A DNA stretch of 64,000 nucleotides from assembly GCF_041052385.1 (NCBI RefSeq), contig NZ_CP163439.1, positions 5,941,001-6,005,000 on the forward strand, read 5' to 3'. The position numbers and the translations under genes are program-made. Source of the stretch: Streptomyces sp. R28 (GTDB lineage: Bacteria > Actinomycetota > Actinomycetes > Streptomycetales > Streptomycetaceae). Shown piece by piece: positions 48,976-57,401 of the stretch; the stretch's first letter is position 1, and each line of letters starts with the position of its first letter. The notes beneath the pieces were generated by a model. The model searched no databases and was not told the DNA's origin. It saw only the letters and a program-made list of their open reading frames with translations.

Positions 48976-49896
48976 GTGACTGACCACCAACACATCGGCC
49001 TCGGCGCCTTCGCGTGCACCTTCGGTGCCGTGGAGCAGAAGCCGGAGGACATACCGGATTTCGAACGGCTGTGGCGCGAGCAGTCGCCGGACGCCGAGTT
49101 CACCTCCATGGGCTGCCGGACCTTCCGCAGGTTCTCCGGCCCCGTCGAGGACTACGTGATCGACACGGTGCGTACCACCCTGCGGGACGGATCCGTCCGC
49201 CCGGCGGACGTCGACCGCATCGTCTTCGCCACCAGCGACGCCCGGATCGGCTCGCTGAGACCCGACTTCGCCGCCCATGTCCTCAGTTCCCTGGGCCTGG
49301 TCAACTGCGTACCGGTGATGGTCTCCTTCCAGCAGTGCTGCAGCTCGCTCGCCGCACTGCGGCACGCTCGGGACCTGCTCGCCGACGACGGCGTGCGCAA
49401 CGTCGTCCTCGTCTCGCTCGACTTCACCCCCGACGACGCCGACCGGGTCAGGTCGTTCGCGCTGTTCAGCGACGCCGTCGCCAGTTGCCTGATCACCCGC
49501 AGCGACGGTCTGGTGCGCCTGCGGTCGGCCGCCGTCGGCGTCGACCACGCGGGCCTGCTCGGCCGGGACTCGTTCCTGTCGCGGCAGCAGGTGGCGCAGT
49601 CCTCCCTCGCCGCGGCCCTGGGTGAGGGGGACCTCGTGCCGTCCGACGTCACGAAGGTCTTCCCGACCAACCTCTACCGGCCGGTGGCGCTGTTCAACGC
49701 CACCATCGCCGGCATCGGCCGGGAGCAACTGCACTTCGCCGGGCCGCTGGAGGCCTATGGTCACTGCGGCAATTCAGACTGGATGATCAACCTGGCCGAC
49801 TACCACGAAAAGGTCGGGATCAGCCCGGGCGGGACGTATCTGGCCCAGTCCTCGGCGCCCGGCTTCTTCGCCTGCGCACTGCTCGCAGGAGCCTGA
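48976..49896 (+). CDS. KASIII-like protein with altered active site
   Basis: The 306-aa product has the thiolase/FabH fold: VRPADVDRIVFATSDARIGS, LGLVNCVPVMVSFQQCCSSL (Cys121/Cys122, one as nucleophile), VVLVSLDFTPDDADR, then VTKVFPTNLYRPVALFNATI and GHCGNSDWMINLADYHE. Where FabH has P-H-Q-A-N this reads P-T-N-L-Y (His lost), and where FabH has G-N-T-S it reads G-H-C-G. By my alignment the Cys-His-Asn triad is therefore changed to Cys-(Thr/Asn)-His, as in KASIII-like acyltransferases that form esters or amides rather than C-C bonds. It likely moves an acyl group off a carrier protein. Confidence 0.8.
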   Translation: MTDHQHIGLGAFACTFGAVEQKPEDIPDFERLWREQSPDAEFTSMGCRTFRRFSGPVEDYVIDTVRTTLRDGSVRPADVDRIVFATSDARIGSLRPDFAAHVLSSLGLVNCVPVMVSFQQCCSSLAALRHARDLLADDGVRNVVLVSLDFTPDDADRVRSFALFSDAVASCLITRSDGLVRLRSAAVGVDHAGLLGRDSFLSRQQVAQSSLAAALGEGDLVPSDVTKVFPTNLYRPVALFNATIAGIGREQLHFAGPLEAYGHCGNSDWMINLADYHEKVGISPGGTYLAQSSAPGFFACALLAGA

Positions 49897-49930
49897 ACCA
49901 ACCGGACGAACACAGCAAAGGGTGAGACGG

Positions 49931-50386
49931 ATGAAGATCTCAGTGGACGACCTCTCCGGGCGCGACATCGCCGAGTTCCTCGCAGCCCATGTCCAGGAGA
50001 TGCGGTCCATCACGCCGCTGGAGAGCAAGCACGCCCTCGACCTCGACGCCCTGCGCGTGCCGGACGTCACCTTCTGGACCGCCCGGGACGCCGGGACCCT
50101 GGTCGGCTGCGGCGCCATCAAGCGCATCGAGGCGGGCCACGCGGAGATCAAGTCGATGCGCACCGAGCCCGCCCGCAAGCGCTCCGGCGTGGCGTCGAAG
50201 CTGCTGGCCCACATCATCTCCGAGGCCCGCCGCATGGGGTATCTCCGGCTCAGCCTGGAAACCGGCTCGACCGAATTCTTCGCCCCGGCCCGCGCGCTGT
50301 ACGAGAAATTCGACTTCACCTACTGCGCTCCCTTTGCGGATTACAAGGAAGACCCCAACAGCGCGTTCATGACGCGCCTTCTCTAG
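49931..50386 (+). CDS. GNAT N-acetyltransferase
   Basis: This 151-aa protein is a complete single GNAT domain: VTFWTARDAGTLVGCGAIKR, AEIKSMRTEPARKRSGVASK with the R-x-x-G-x-A acetyl-CoA loop, LLAHIISEARRMGYLRLSLE, FFAPARALYEKFDFTYCAPF. It is close to the general amino-group acetyltransferases of the YsnE/PhnO-like type. In tabtoxin producers a GNAT (Ttr) acetylates and inactivates the toxin, and another (TblD) is in the cluster; this gene could serve resistance or biosynthesis. AAGGGTGAG precedes the ATG. Confidence 0.85.
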   Translation: MKISVDDLSGRDIAEFLAAHVQEMRSITPLESKHALDLDALRVPDVTFWTARDAGTLVGCGAIKRIEAGHAEIKSMRTEPARKRSGVASKLLAHIISEARRMGYLRLSLETGSTEFFAPARALYEKFDFTYCAPFADYKEDPNSAFMTRLL

Positions 50387-50410
50387 CGCCCATCCCGAAG
50401 GGGACGGTTG

Positions 50411-51367
50411 ATGAAAGACATTCCCTACCCCTACGACAGAACGCTGTACAGCCGGCTGTTCCTGAACTGCTACCAGCGTGAGTCCCTGGTGATGCTCGCC
50501 GAACGCGGGCATCCCGTGCACCAGTTGCTCTTCCGGTGCCTGGTCAGCACGGACGAGATCCTGCGGCAGGTCATCAGGGAACAGCGCCCCAAGTACTCCT
50601 TCGACAGCGACCTCCTCGACCCGGACGACCTGGCGCGCATCGGCATCGTCAAGGAGGAGGCGGAGTTCGACTCGTACGCCGACGCCCGCGGCCTGCTGCT
50701 CGACGTGGTGGCCCAGGAGGGGTACGCCATCCTCGTCGGCGACGTCTTCTACTGGCCCCACTGCCCCGAGTACCGCACCAGGCACCTGGTCCACTCGATC
50801 GTGCTCACCGGCCACGACGCGGACACGGCCCGCTGGCACGTCGTCGACGACAACCCGGCGAGCCTGCTGTGCTCGTACACCTACCCCGAGGACGTGATCG
50901 CGGCCGCCTTCGACAACAACGAACTGCGCCGCGTCAGGTACTACACGACCAAGGACTTCGACCCGGCGCAGGCCGAGCGGGGCACCCGCGAGGCGTTCGC
51001 CGCCCTCCTGGACCGGTACCAGGACAGCCATGCGCTGCAGACCGGGGTGGCAGACCTCCTGTCCTGCCGGTGGATCGCGCCGGAGCGCGCCATCGCGTCC
51101 CTGCACGACGCGTTCTCGCTCTACCAGGGCTCGCGCATCGGCCTCAGGGAGTACCTGCGGCACACGGCAGGTGACGCGGCCGTGCAGGAGCTCCTCGACC
51201 GGATCGTGCGGGGCAGCGCCGAGGTGATGGACCAGCTGCTCCTCGCCAAGGTGACGGGCGCCGTCGACGCCCGGTGGACGGCCGAGGCCTCCCTCGGGCT
51301 CCAGCGGGCCGAGCAGGAGCTGCTGCCCCGGCTGCGGGCCGTCGCGGGAGCCGGGGGGAGAGCATGA
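50411..51367 (+). CDS. BtrH-like acyltransferase (N-terminal cysteine-peptidase-like domain)
   Basis: The 318-aa product matches the BtrH N-terminal domain pattern. It has a conserved Cys near the start (LFLNCYQRESLVMLAERG), then GYAILVGDVFYWPHCPEYRT, LVHSIVLTGHD with the catalytic-type His, and WHVVDDNPASLLC with the Asp. In butirosin biosynthesis BtrH transfers an acyl group from a carrier protein to an amine. A similar job here would transfer the carrier-bound acyl group to the amino-acid product of part C. The C-terminal 120 residues are helical and unassigned. It overlaps the antiporter gene by four bases. Confidence 0.75.
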   Translation: MKDIPYPYDRTLYSRLFLNCYQRESLVMLAERGHPVHQLLFRCLVSTDEILRQVIREQRPKYSFDSDLLDPDDLARIGIVKEEAEFDSYADARGLLLDVVAQEGYAILVGDVFYWPHCPEYRTRHLVHSIVLTGHDADTARWHVVDDNPASLLCSYTYPEDVIAAAFDNNELRRVRYYTTKDFDPAQAERGTREAFAALLDRYQDSHALQTGVADLLSCRWIAPERAIASLHDAFSLYQGSRIGLREYLRHTAGDAAVQELLDRIVRGSAEVMDQLLLAKVTGAVDARWTAEASLGLQRAEQELLPRLRAVAGAGGRA

Positions 51368-52638
51368 CGGAGTTCCAGACAGCGGTCCTTCTCGCCGACA
51401 TCGCCCTGATCGTCGCGGTGGCACGGGTCGCCGGGTGGTGCGCCCGCCGGCTCGGCCAGCCGTCGGTCATCGGGGAGATCGCGGCCGGGGTGCTGCTGGG
51501 CCCGACCCTTCTCGACGGAGCCGTGGCGGACACGTTCTTCCCGGCGGAGATACGGCCGTACCTCGGCGCCGTGGCCGGCCTCGGCCTGGTGCTGTTCATG
51601 TTCGTCATCGGCCTGGAGTTCGACTTCGGCCGGCTGCGCGGCTCCGGGCGGGTCACCGGGGCCGCCGTCGTCGGCTCGACCTTGGTGCCCTTCGCCCTCG
51701 GCGTCCTGCTGGGGACGTATCTCCTGCGGTCCTACGCGACCGCCGACCACCTCGCCTTCGTCCTGTTCATCGGGGTCGCGGTGTCGGTGACGGCCTTCCC
51801 GGTCCTCGCCCGCATCCTCGCCGACCGCGGCATGAACGGCACCTGGCTCGGCGCCGTAGCCCTGTCCGCGGCGGCGTTCTGCGACCTCGCCGCATGGACG
51901 ACGCTGGCCGGCCTCCAGGCCCTGGCCGGCGCGAGCGGAGCGCACCCGTGGAGGGTGCTGCTGGTCGTCCCGTACGGCCTGGCGCTCGCCTTGGGCGTAC
52001 GCCCGCTGCTGGCCCGGTTCCTGACCCGGCGGGGCACTGACGCACCCCTGTCGGCGGGCGACGTCACCGTCGTCGTCACCGGGGCCCTGGGCTCCGCCGC
52101 CGTGACCCAGCTGCTCGGCCTGCACTTCGTGATCGGCGCGTTCCTCTTCGGGCTCGTCATGCCCCGGCTGCACCACGCCGGCCACGAGGGCCTGCTGCGG
52201 TACACGGAGCCCATGACCGCGCTGCTGCTGCCGGTCTACTTCATCGTCGCGGGACTGAAGGTGGACCTGTCCGGCATCGGCGCCGACGGCCTCGTCCAGC
52301 TCGGCTGGATCATGGTCGTGGCGGTCACCGGGAAGTTCGCCGGCACCTGGCTCGGCGCCCGTTCCCAGGGGCTCCCGGCCCGCGGCTCCGCGGTGCTGGC
52401 CAGCCTCATGAACACCCGCGGGCTCACCGAACTCGTCGCGCTCGGCGTCGGTCTCGAGGCGGGGCTCCTCGACGAGCGGCTCTATTCGCTCTTCGTCGTC
52501 ATGGCCGTCGTCACGACCGTCATGACCGGCCCGCTGCTCACCTGGCTCATGGGGCGCGGCGACGAGACTCCGACGATGCTGGATCCGGACCTCGTCGGGC
52601 GACCCCGGGAGCGCGCGGTGGCCGGCACGTCCCGGTGA
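51364..52638 (+). CDS. CPA2-type cation/proton antiporter
   Basis: This 424-aa protein has about twelve membrane helices of the Kef/NapA type (RRLGQPSVIGEIAAGVLLGP, GLGLVLFMFVIGLEFDFGRL, VSVTAFPVLARILADRGMNG, ALSAAAFCDLAAWTTLA, VIGAFLFGLVMPR, MNTRGLTELVALGVGLEAGL). Such antiporters in biosynthetic clusters (for example polyether and nigericin-type clusters) may give self-protection or drive export. Here it closes operon B, coupled to the BtrH-like gene. A single-domain protein without the TrkA-N domain. Confidence 0.85.
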   Translation: MTEFQTAVLLADIALIVAVARVAGWCARRLGQPSVIGEIAAGVLLGPTLLDGAVADTFFPAEIRPYLGAVAGLGLVLFMFVIGLEFDFGRLRGSGRVTGAAVVGSTLVPFALGVLLGTYLLRSYATADHLAFVLFIGVAVSVTAFPVLARILADRGMNGTWLGAVALSAAAFCDLAAWTTLAGLQALAGASGAHPWRVLLVVPYGLALALGVRPLLARFLTRRGTDAPLSAGDVTVVVTGALGSAAVTQLLGLHFVIGAFLFGLVMPRLHHAGHEGLLRYTEPMTALLLPVYFIVAGLKVDLSGIGADGLVQLGWIMVVAVTGKFAGTWLGARSQGLPARGSAVLASLMNTRGLTELVALGVGLEAGLLDERLYSLFVVMAVVTTVMTGPLLTWLMGRGDETPTMLDPDLVGRPRERAVAGTSR

Positions 52639-52731
52639 CCCCGGCACGGCCCGCGCTGCCCGCCGGGGTGACCGGCGGCATCGCGCTGCCCTACGAGGGC
52701 CGCCTCCGGCCCAACGATGTCTGATTTGTCT

Positions 52732-52770
52732 CTGTGGTCATCAAGCTGCCAGGCAGCTTGATGACCACAG
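52732..52770. promoter_or_regulatory. Palindromic operator-like site 2
   Basis: CTGTGGTCATCAAGCTGC, CAG, GCAGCTTGATGACCACAG: perfect 18-base arms with a 3-nt spacer, 39 bases in all. It lies in the 318-base gap before operon C. The inner 23 bases match site 1 at 44515 apart from one or two bases. It has no T tract, so an operator is more likely than a terminator, although it could do both. Confidence 0.75.
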
Positions 52771-52956
52771 TCGGGAGATCTGCGGCGGCACTCCTTCTGG
52801 CACAGTCGTTCCAGGCGCCGAATTCGGCCGGGAAGAGATTCCCGAATTCCATCGCACAGCGCAGTTCCGAGTGCTTTGCACGCTGCCCGCTCTCTCAAAG
52901 TCCGGCGTTTTTCCGCACTGTTTGAAGAATTCTTCGTAGCTCTGGAGGTGAACTGA

Positions 52957-54795
52957 ATGAGTGGCGTGGTGGGTTGGATCGACTTCCGGCGCGATCTGGG
53001 CGATCAGCACGGCTTGCTGCATTCGATGACGGAGACGATGCGGCACAGAGGCCCCGACACCCAGGACGTCTGGATCGGCGAGCACGCCGCCATCGGCCAC
53101 CGCGGCCTGGCCACCGGACGCCCCGACGACGTACGGCCCGCGAGCGCCGGCACCGGCGGCGACACCGTGTACGTGGCGCACACCGGCGAGGTCTACAACG
53201 GCGACGAGCTGCGCCGCGACATCGAGGCGGCCGGCGGCGCCCTGCGCGACGGCTCCACCGCCGAGGCCCTCCTGAAGGCCTACCTGCTGTGGGGCACCGA
53301 CTTCGTCGAGCGGGTCAACGGGGCGTTCGGCTTCGCGATCTGGGACGGCCGCACCCGGCGCCTGCACCTCGGCCGCGACCGGATCGGCGTCAAGCCGCTC
53401 TACTACCACGCGTACGACGGCGGCCTCCTCTTCGCCTCCGAGCCCAAGGGGATCATCGCCAACCCCCTGTTCCGGCCGCGCCTGGAGATGTCGGCGCTGC
53501 CCGTCGTCCTGCAGCCGCGCCTGGCCCTGCCGGGCGAGACCCCGCTGAAGGGGCTGTACGAGGTGCCGCCCGCCCATGTGCTGACGTACGGGGAGCGGGG
53601 CCTGACCCGGCGGCGCTACTGGCGGCTCGTCAGCGAGCCGCACCACGACTCCTTCGAGGAGACCGCCCGCCGGGTGCGTGAACTCCTCGACGACACCGTG
53701 CGCCGGCAGCTCACCACCGGCGTCCCGCTCGGCGCGATGCTCTCCGGCGGCGTCGACTCCACGTCCGTCGCCGCCCTCGCCGCGAGCGCCCTGCGCAAGG
53801 AGGACCCGGCGCACGAACTGGCCACCTTCTGCGTGCAGTTCGAGAGCGACCCGGCGCACTTCGTGGCCACCGAGCTGCGCCCCGACATCGACGCTCCCTA
53901 CGCCGCCGAGGCCGCCGGTTTCATCGGCACCCGGCACACCACGCTCACCGCCTCGGTGCAGGACCTGCTGGACGTCATCCCCGCCACCCGGCGCGCCCGC
54001 GACCTGCCGGGCTGGGGCCAGTTCGACGCCTCGATGTACCTGATCTTCCAGCAGATCCGGGACAACTGCCCCGTCGCCCTGACCGGCGAGGCCGCCGACG
54101 AGGTCTTCGGCGGATACCCGTACTTCTTCAAGCCGGAGATCCTGGCCGCCGACCGCTTCCCCTGGCTCTTCGACGGCCCGAAGCTCTCCCGCTACCTCGC
54201 GCCCGACCTGCTCGCCGAGATCGACCCGGAGGAGGACGAACGCGCCCGCTACGCCCAGCTGCTGGCGAGCGTGGAGCGGCTGCCGGGCGAGAGCGCCGAG
54301 GACGCCCGGATGCGCGAGGTCTTCTTCCTGGGCCTGTCGGGCCCGCTCTCGGTGATCCTGGACCGCAAGGAACGCATGAGCATGGCCCACGGACTCGACG
54401 TCCGGGTGCCCTTCTGCGACCACCGCCTCCTCCAGTACGTCTGGAACGTGCCCTGGGAGCTGAAGTCGCGGGGCGGCGTGAAGGGCCTGCTGAAGGCGGC
54501 CATGGCGGACGTCCTGCCACCGAGCACGGTGAACCGCAAGAAGAGCGCCTACCCCCATGTGCAGAACCCCGCCTACGACCGGACCCTCGTGCGCGAGGCG
54601 ACCTGGATCGTCAACGACGAGGCCTCGCCGCTGAAGCCGCTCTTCGACACCGACCGGATGAACGGGCTGATCCGGCAGATCTCCGCGGGCGCGGTCCACG
54701 GGGAGCTGCCCGGCGGCTCGAACCAGGCCGCCCTGCTGATCCAGCTCGTCGAAATGCGCCACTGGATGGACGAGTGCCAGGTGTCCCTGCCCTGA
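52957..54795 (+). CDS. Asparagine synthetase-like amide/lactam synthetase lacking the glutaminase Cys
   Basis: The 612-aa protein has the class B asparagine synthetase layout: an N-terminal glutaminase-like domain (MSGVVGWIDF, MRHRGPDTQD, GEVYNGDEL, GRDRIGVKPLYYHAYDGGLL) and a C-terminal ATP-pyrophosphatase domain (MLSGGVDSTSVAALAAS, LTGEAADEVFGGYPYF, LDVRVPFCDHRLLQYVWNVP, NRKKSAYPHVQNP). The invariant Cys2 nucleophile is Ser, so glutamine hydrolysis should be lost, as in beta-lactam and carbapenam synthetases and TblS of the tabtoxin cluster. It should adenylate a carboxylate and let an internal or external amine attack. SD TGGAGG is good. It heads operon C. Confidence 0.88.
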   Translation: MSGVVGWIDFRRDLGDQHGLLHSMTETMRHRGPDTQDVWIGEHAAIGHRGLATGRPDDVRPASAGTGGDTVYVAHTGEVYNGDELRRDIEAAGGALRDGSTAEALLKAYLLWGTDFVERVNGAFGFAIWDGRTRRLHLGRDRIGVKPLYYHAYDGGLLFASEPKGIIANPLFRPRLEMSALPVVLQPRLALPGETPLKGLYEVPPAHVLTYGERGLTRRRYWRLVSEPHHDSFEETARRVRELLDDTVRRQLTTGVPLGAMLSGGVDSTSVAALAASALRKEDPAHELATFCVQFESDPAHFVATELRPDIDAPYAAEAAGFIGTRHTTLTASVQDLLDVIPATRRARDLPGWGQFDASMYLIFQQIRDNCPVALTGEAADEVFGGYPYFFKPEILAADRFPWLFDGPKLSRYLAPDLLAEIDPEEDERARYAQLLASVERLPGESAEDARMREVFFLGLSGPLSVILDRKERMSMAHGLDVRVPFCDHRLLQYVWNVPWELKSRGGVKGLLKAAMADVLPPSTVNRKKSAYPHVQNPAYDRTLVREATWIVNDEASPLKPLFDTDRMNGLIRQISAGAVHGELPGGSNQAALLIQLVEMRHWMDECQVSLP

Positions 54796-54843
54796 CCCGG
54801 CCATCCGACGTACCGACACAGAATCCCCAGGGAGTCCCCCTTC

Positions 54844-55707
54844 ATGCTTGAACTGGTCCCCATCACCGACGGCATCGGCACGGAGGTCCGCGGTGTCGAC
54901 GTCACCCGGCCGCTGTCCGACCGCGACTTCGACCGGATCTACCAGGCCTGGATCGACACGACCATCCTGCTGATCCGCGGGCAGGACATGACCCCGGCCC
55001 AGCACATCGCGTTCACCCGGCGCTTCGGCGAGGTCTTCGCCTACACCCGCTCGCAGTTCAACGACGCCGAGTACCCCGAGATCCTCATCCTGTCCAACCT
55101 CACCAAGGACGGGAAGCCGATCGGCTCGGCCTACAGCGGCCGCGTGTGGCACAGCGACGGCGCCTACCTCACCGACCCGCCGGTGGGCTCGATGCTGTAC
55201 GCCCGTGAGATCCCGCCGGAGGGCGGCGACACCTGGTACGGCAACATGTTCGCCGCGTACGAGGCGCTGCCCCCGGCGGTCAAGGAACGCATCGAGGACC
55301 TGAGGGTCGTCATCAGCCGTGTCCAGTCGCGGCCGTACAACTACCCCGACCGCCCCGCGCCCACGGAGCGGGAGCGGGCCGAATGGGCCGACGTGTCCCA
55401 TCCGCTGGTGCGCGTCCACGAGGAGAGCGGCCGCAAGGCGCTGTACGCGGGCGGCAACGTGCCCTGGCGCATCGAAGGCATGTCCGAGGACGAGAGCGCG
55501 CCGCTCATCACCTTCCTCCAGGAGTTCGCGGTCCAGCCGCGGTTCACCTACCGCCACCAGTGGCGGGTCGGCGACATCGTCCTGTGGGACAACCGCAGCG
55601 CGATGCACCGCGCCACGCCCTACGACCACGTCAACCACCGCCGGCTGCTGCACCGGACGACGACGATCACGGGCCGCCGCCCGGCCGCCGCGGCCGAGGC
55701 CGCGTGA
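54844..55707 (+). CDS. TauD/TfdA-type Fe(II)/2-oxoglutarate dioxygenase
   Basis: The 287-aa protein has the TauD signature: VWHSDGAYLTDPPVGSMLYA (H-x-D iron ligands), EGGDTWYGNMFAAYEAL, GDIVLWDNRSAMHRATPYD (distal His) and HRRLLHRTTTI (2OG Arg). It hydroxylates an unactivated carbon. In a tabtoxin-like pathway it could hydroxylate the SAM-derived methyl carbon or introduce the C-OH next to the lactam carbonyl. It lies 49 bases after the synthetase gene, in the same operon. Confidence 0.88.
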   Translation: MLELVPITDGIGTEVRGVDVTRPLSDRDFDRIYQAWIDTTILLIRGQDMTPAQHIAFTRRFGEVFAYTRSQFNDAEYPEILILSNLTKDGKPIGSAYSGRVWHSDGAYLTDPPVGSMLYAREIPPEGGDTWYGNMFAAYEALPPAVKERIEDLRVVISRVQSRPYNYPDRPAPTERERAEWADVSHPLVRVHEESGRKALYAGGNVPWRIEGMSEDESAPLITFLQEFAVQPRFTYRHQWRVGDIVLWDNRSAMHRATPYDHVNHRRLLHRTTTITGRRPAAAAEAA

Positions 55708-55721
55708 GGGGGCGAGCACCG

Positions 55722-57329
55722 GTGAGATACGACTACATCGTCGTCGGCGCGGGCGCGGCCGGCTGTGTGCTGGCGGGACGGCTGACGCAGGACCCGTCGA
55801 TCCGGGTGCTGCTGCTGGAGTCGGGCAGCGAGCGGCGCAGCCCGCTGCTCACCGTCCCCGCCGCGGAGACCGTGCTGATGGGCAACCCGAAGTACGACTG
55901 GTGCTTCGAGACCGACGCCGACCCCTCCCTCGACGGCCGCAGCGTGAGCATCCCGCGCGGACGCCTCCTCGGCGGCTCCAACCAGATCAACGGCATGATC
56001 TTCGTCCGCGGTCAGCGCGAGGACTACGACGACTGGGAGCGCCTGGGCAACCCGGGCTGGTCCTGGGAGGGCGTGCTGCCGTACTTCCGCAGCATGGAGC
56101 GGGTCACCGGGATCGAGGGCGCGAGCCGCGGCCGGGCCGGGCAGATCGCGGTCGGACTGCCGCGCGAGCGCGACGAGCTGACCGACGCCTTCCTCGCCGC
56201 CGCAGTCAAGGCCGGCTACCCCGAGAACCCGGACTACAACTCCGGCGACCAGGAGGGCTTCGGCTACTACCAGGTCAACCACGAGGGCGGACGGCGCTCC
56301 TCGGCGGCCGGCACCTACCTCAAGGCTGCCCGGCGCCGCCCGAACCTCACGCTGGTCACCGAGGCGCACGTCACCGGCCTGCGGTTCGACGGCAAGCGGT
56401 GCGTCGGCGTCAGCTACCGGCGCGGCGACGCCGAGCACACCGCCGACTGCGGCCACGAGGTGATCGTCAGCGCCGGAGCCGTGCAGTCCCCGCAGCTGCT
56501 GGAGCTCTCCGGCATCGGCTCCGCGGAGCTCCTCGCCGAGGTGGGCGTGCCGGTCGTGCACCATCTGCCGGGCGTCGGCGAGAACTTCCGCGACCACTTC
56601 GCCGCGCGCCTGCGCTGGCGGGTCCGGCGGCCGATCACCTTCAACGAGCGCTCCCGCGGCCTCGGCCTGGTCCGCGAGACCGTCCGCTACGTCCGCGAAC
56701 GGCGTGGCCTGCTGAGTCTGCCGATCGCCCTCGGCCACGGCTTCGTCCGCTCCGACGAGGTCCTGACCCGCCCCGACCTCCAGTTCCACTTCGCCCCGGC
56801 GAGCTACGGCGGCGGCGCCAGCCGGCGCCTCGACACGGCCCCCGGCATGACCCTGGGCGTCTACCCGCTGCGCCCGGAGTCCAAGGGGTCGATCCACATC
56901 CGCTCCCGCAGACCGCTGACCCCGCCGTCGATCCGCACCCGCTTCCTGGAGTCGGAGGCGGACCGCGCCACACTGATCGCGGGCATGCGCATCGGCCGGC
57001 GCATCGTCGAGGGACCGAGCCTGGACGACTACCGCGCGTTCGAGCTGATGCCCGGCAGCGAGGTGCGCTCCGACGACGAACTGCTCGCCTACGCACGGCA
57101 GCACGGGGACACCTCGTACCACCCGGTGGGCACCTGCCGTATGGGCGACGACCCGATGGCGGTGGTCGACGAGCGGCTGCGGGTCCAGGGCGTGCACGGT
57201 CTGCGCGTCATCGACGCCTCCGTCATGCCGGCCATGGTCTCGGGCAACACGAACGCCGCGAGCATGATGATCGGTGAGAAGGGTGCCGCCCTCGTCCTGG
57301 CGGACCACAAGGAGCGGACCCGCGCGTAG
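55722..57329 (+). CDS. GMC-family flavin alcohol oxidoreductase
   Basis: The 535-aa protein opens with the FAD-binding VRYDYIVVGAGAAGCVLAGR. It has GGSNQINGMIFVRGQREDYD and GAVQSPQLLELSGIGSAELL (GMC signature 2), and the active-site His in TSYHPVGTCRMGDDPMAVVD with the Asn in VMPAMVSGNTNAASMMIGEK. It oxidises primary alcohols to aldehydes and sometimes acids, in the manner of choline dehydrogenase. After the TauD enzyme, it would logically turn a hydroxymethyl group into an aldehyde or carboxylate. GTG 55722 has GGGGGCGAG upstream. Confidence 0.88.
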   Translation: MRYDYIVVGAGAAGCVLAGRLTQDPSIRVLLLESGSERRSPLLTVPAAETVLMGNPKYDWCFETDADPSLDGRSVSIPRGRLLGGSNQINGMIFVRGQREDYDDWERLGNPGWSWEGVLPYFRSMERVTGIEGASRGRAGQIAVGLPRERDELTDAFLAAAVKAGYPENPDYNSGDQEGFGYYQVNHEGGRRSSAAGTYLKAARRRPNLTLVTEAHVTGLRFDGKRCVGVSYRRGDAEHTADCGHEVIVSAGAVQSPQLLELSGIGSAELLAEVGVPVVHHLPGVGENFRDHFAARLRWRVRRPITFNERSRGLGLVRETVRYVRERRGLLSLPIALGHGFVRSDEVLTRPDLQFHFAPASYGGGASRRLDTAPGMTLGVYPLRPESKGSIHIRSRRPLTPPSIRTRFLESEADRATLIAGMRIGRRIVEGPSLDDYRAFELMPGSEVRSDDELLAYARQHGDTSYHPVGTCRMGDDPMAVVDERLRVQGVHGLRVIDASVMPAMVSGNTNAASMMIGEKGAALVLADHKERTRA

Positions 57330-57401
57330 CCGCCACTGCGGGGCCGAGGCCGATTCCCCCGCGCTCAGTCACCAGAGTTCGATTCCAGAACGGGAATTCC
57401 C

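Noticed and set aside
44827..49896. Operon B as a polyketide or NRPS assembly line
   Set aside because: There are carrier proteins and a ligase but no ketosynthase/acyltransferase pair, condensation or thioesterase domain; the KASIII-like protein has a non-standard active site.
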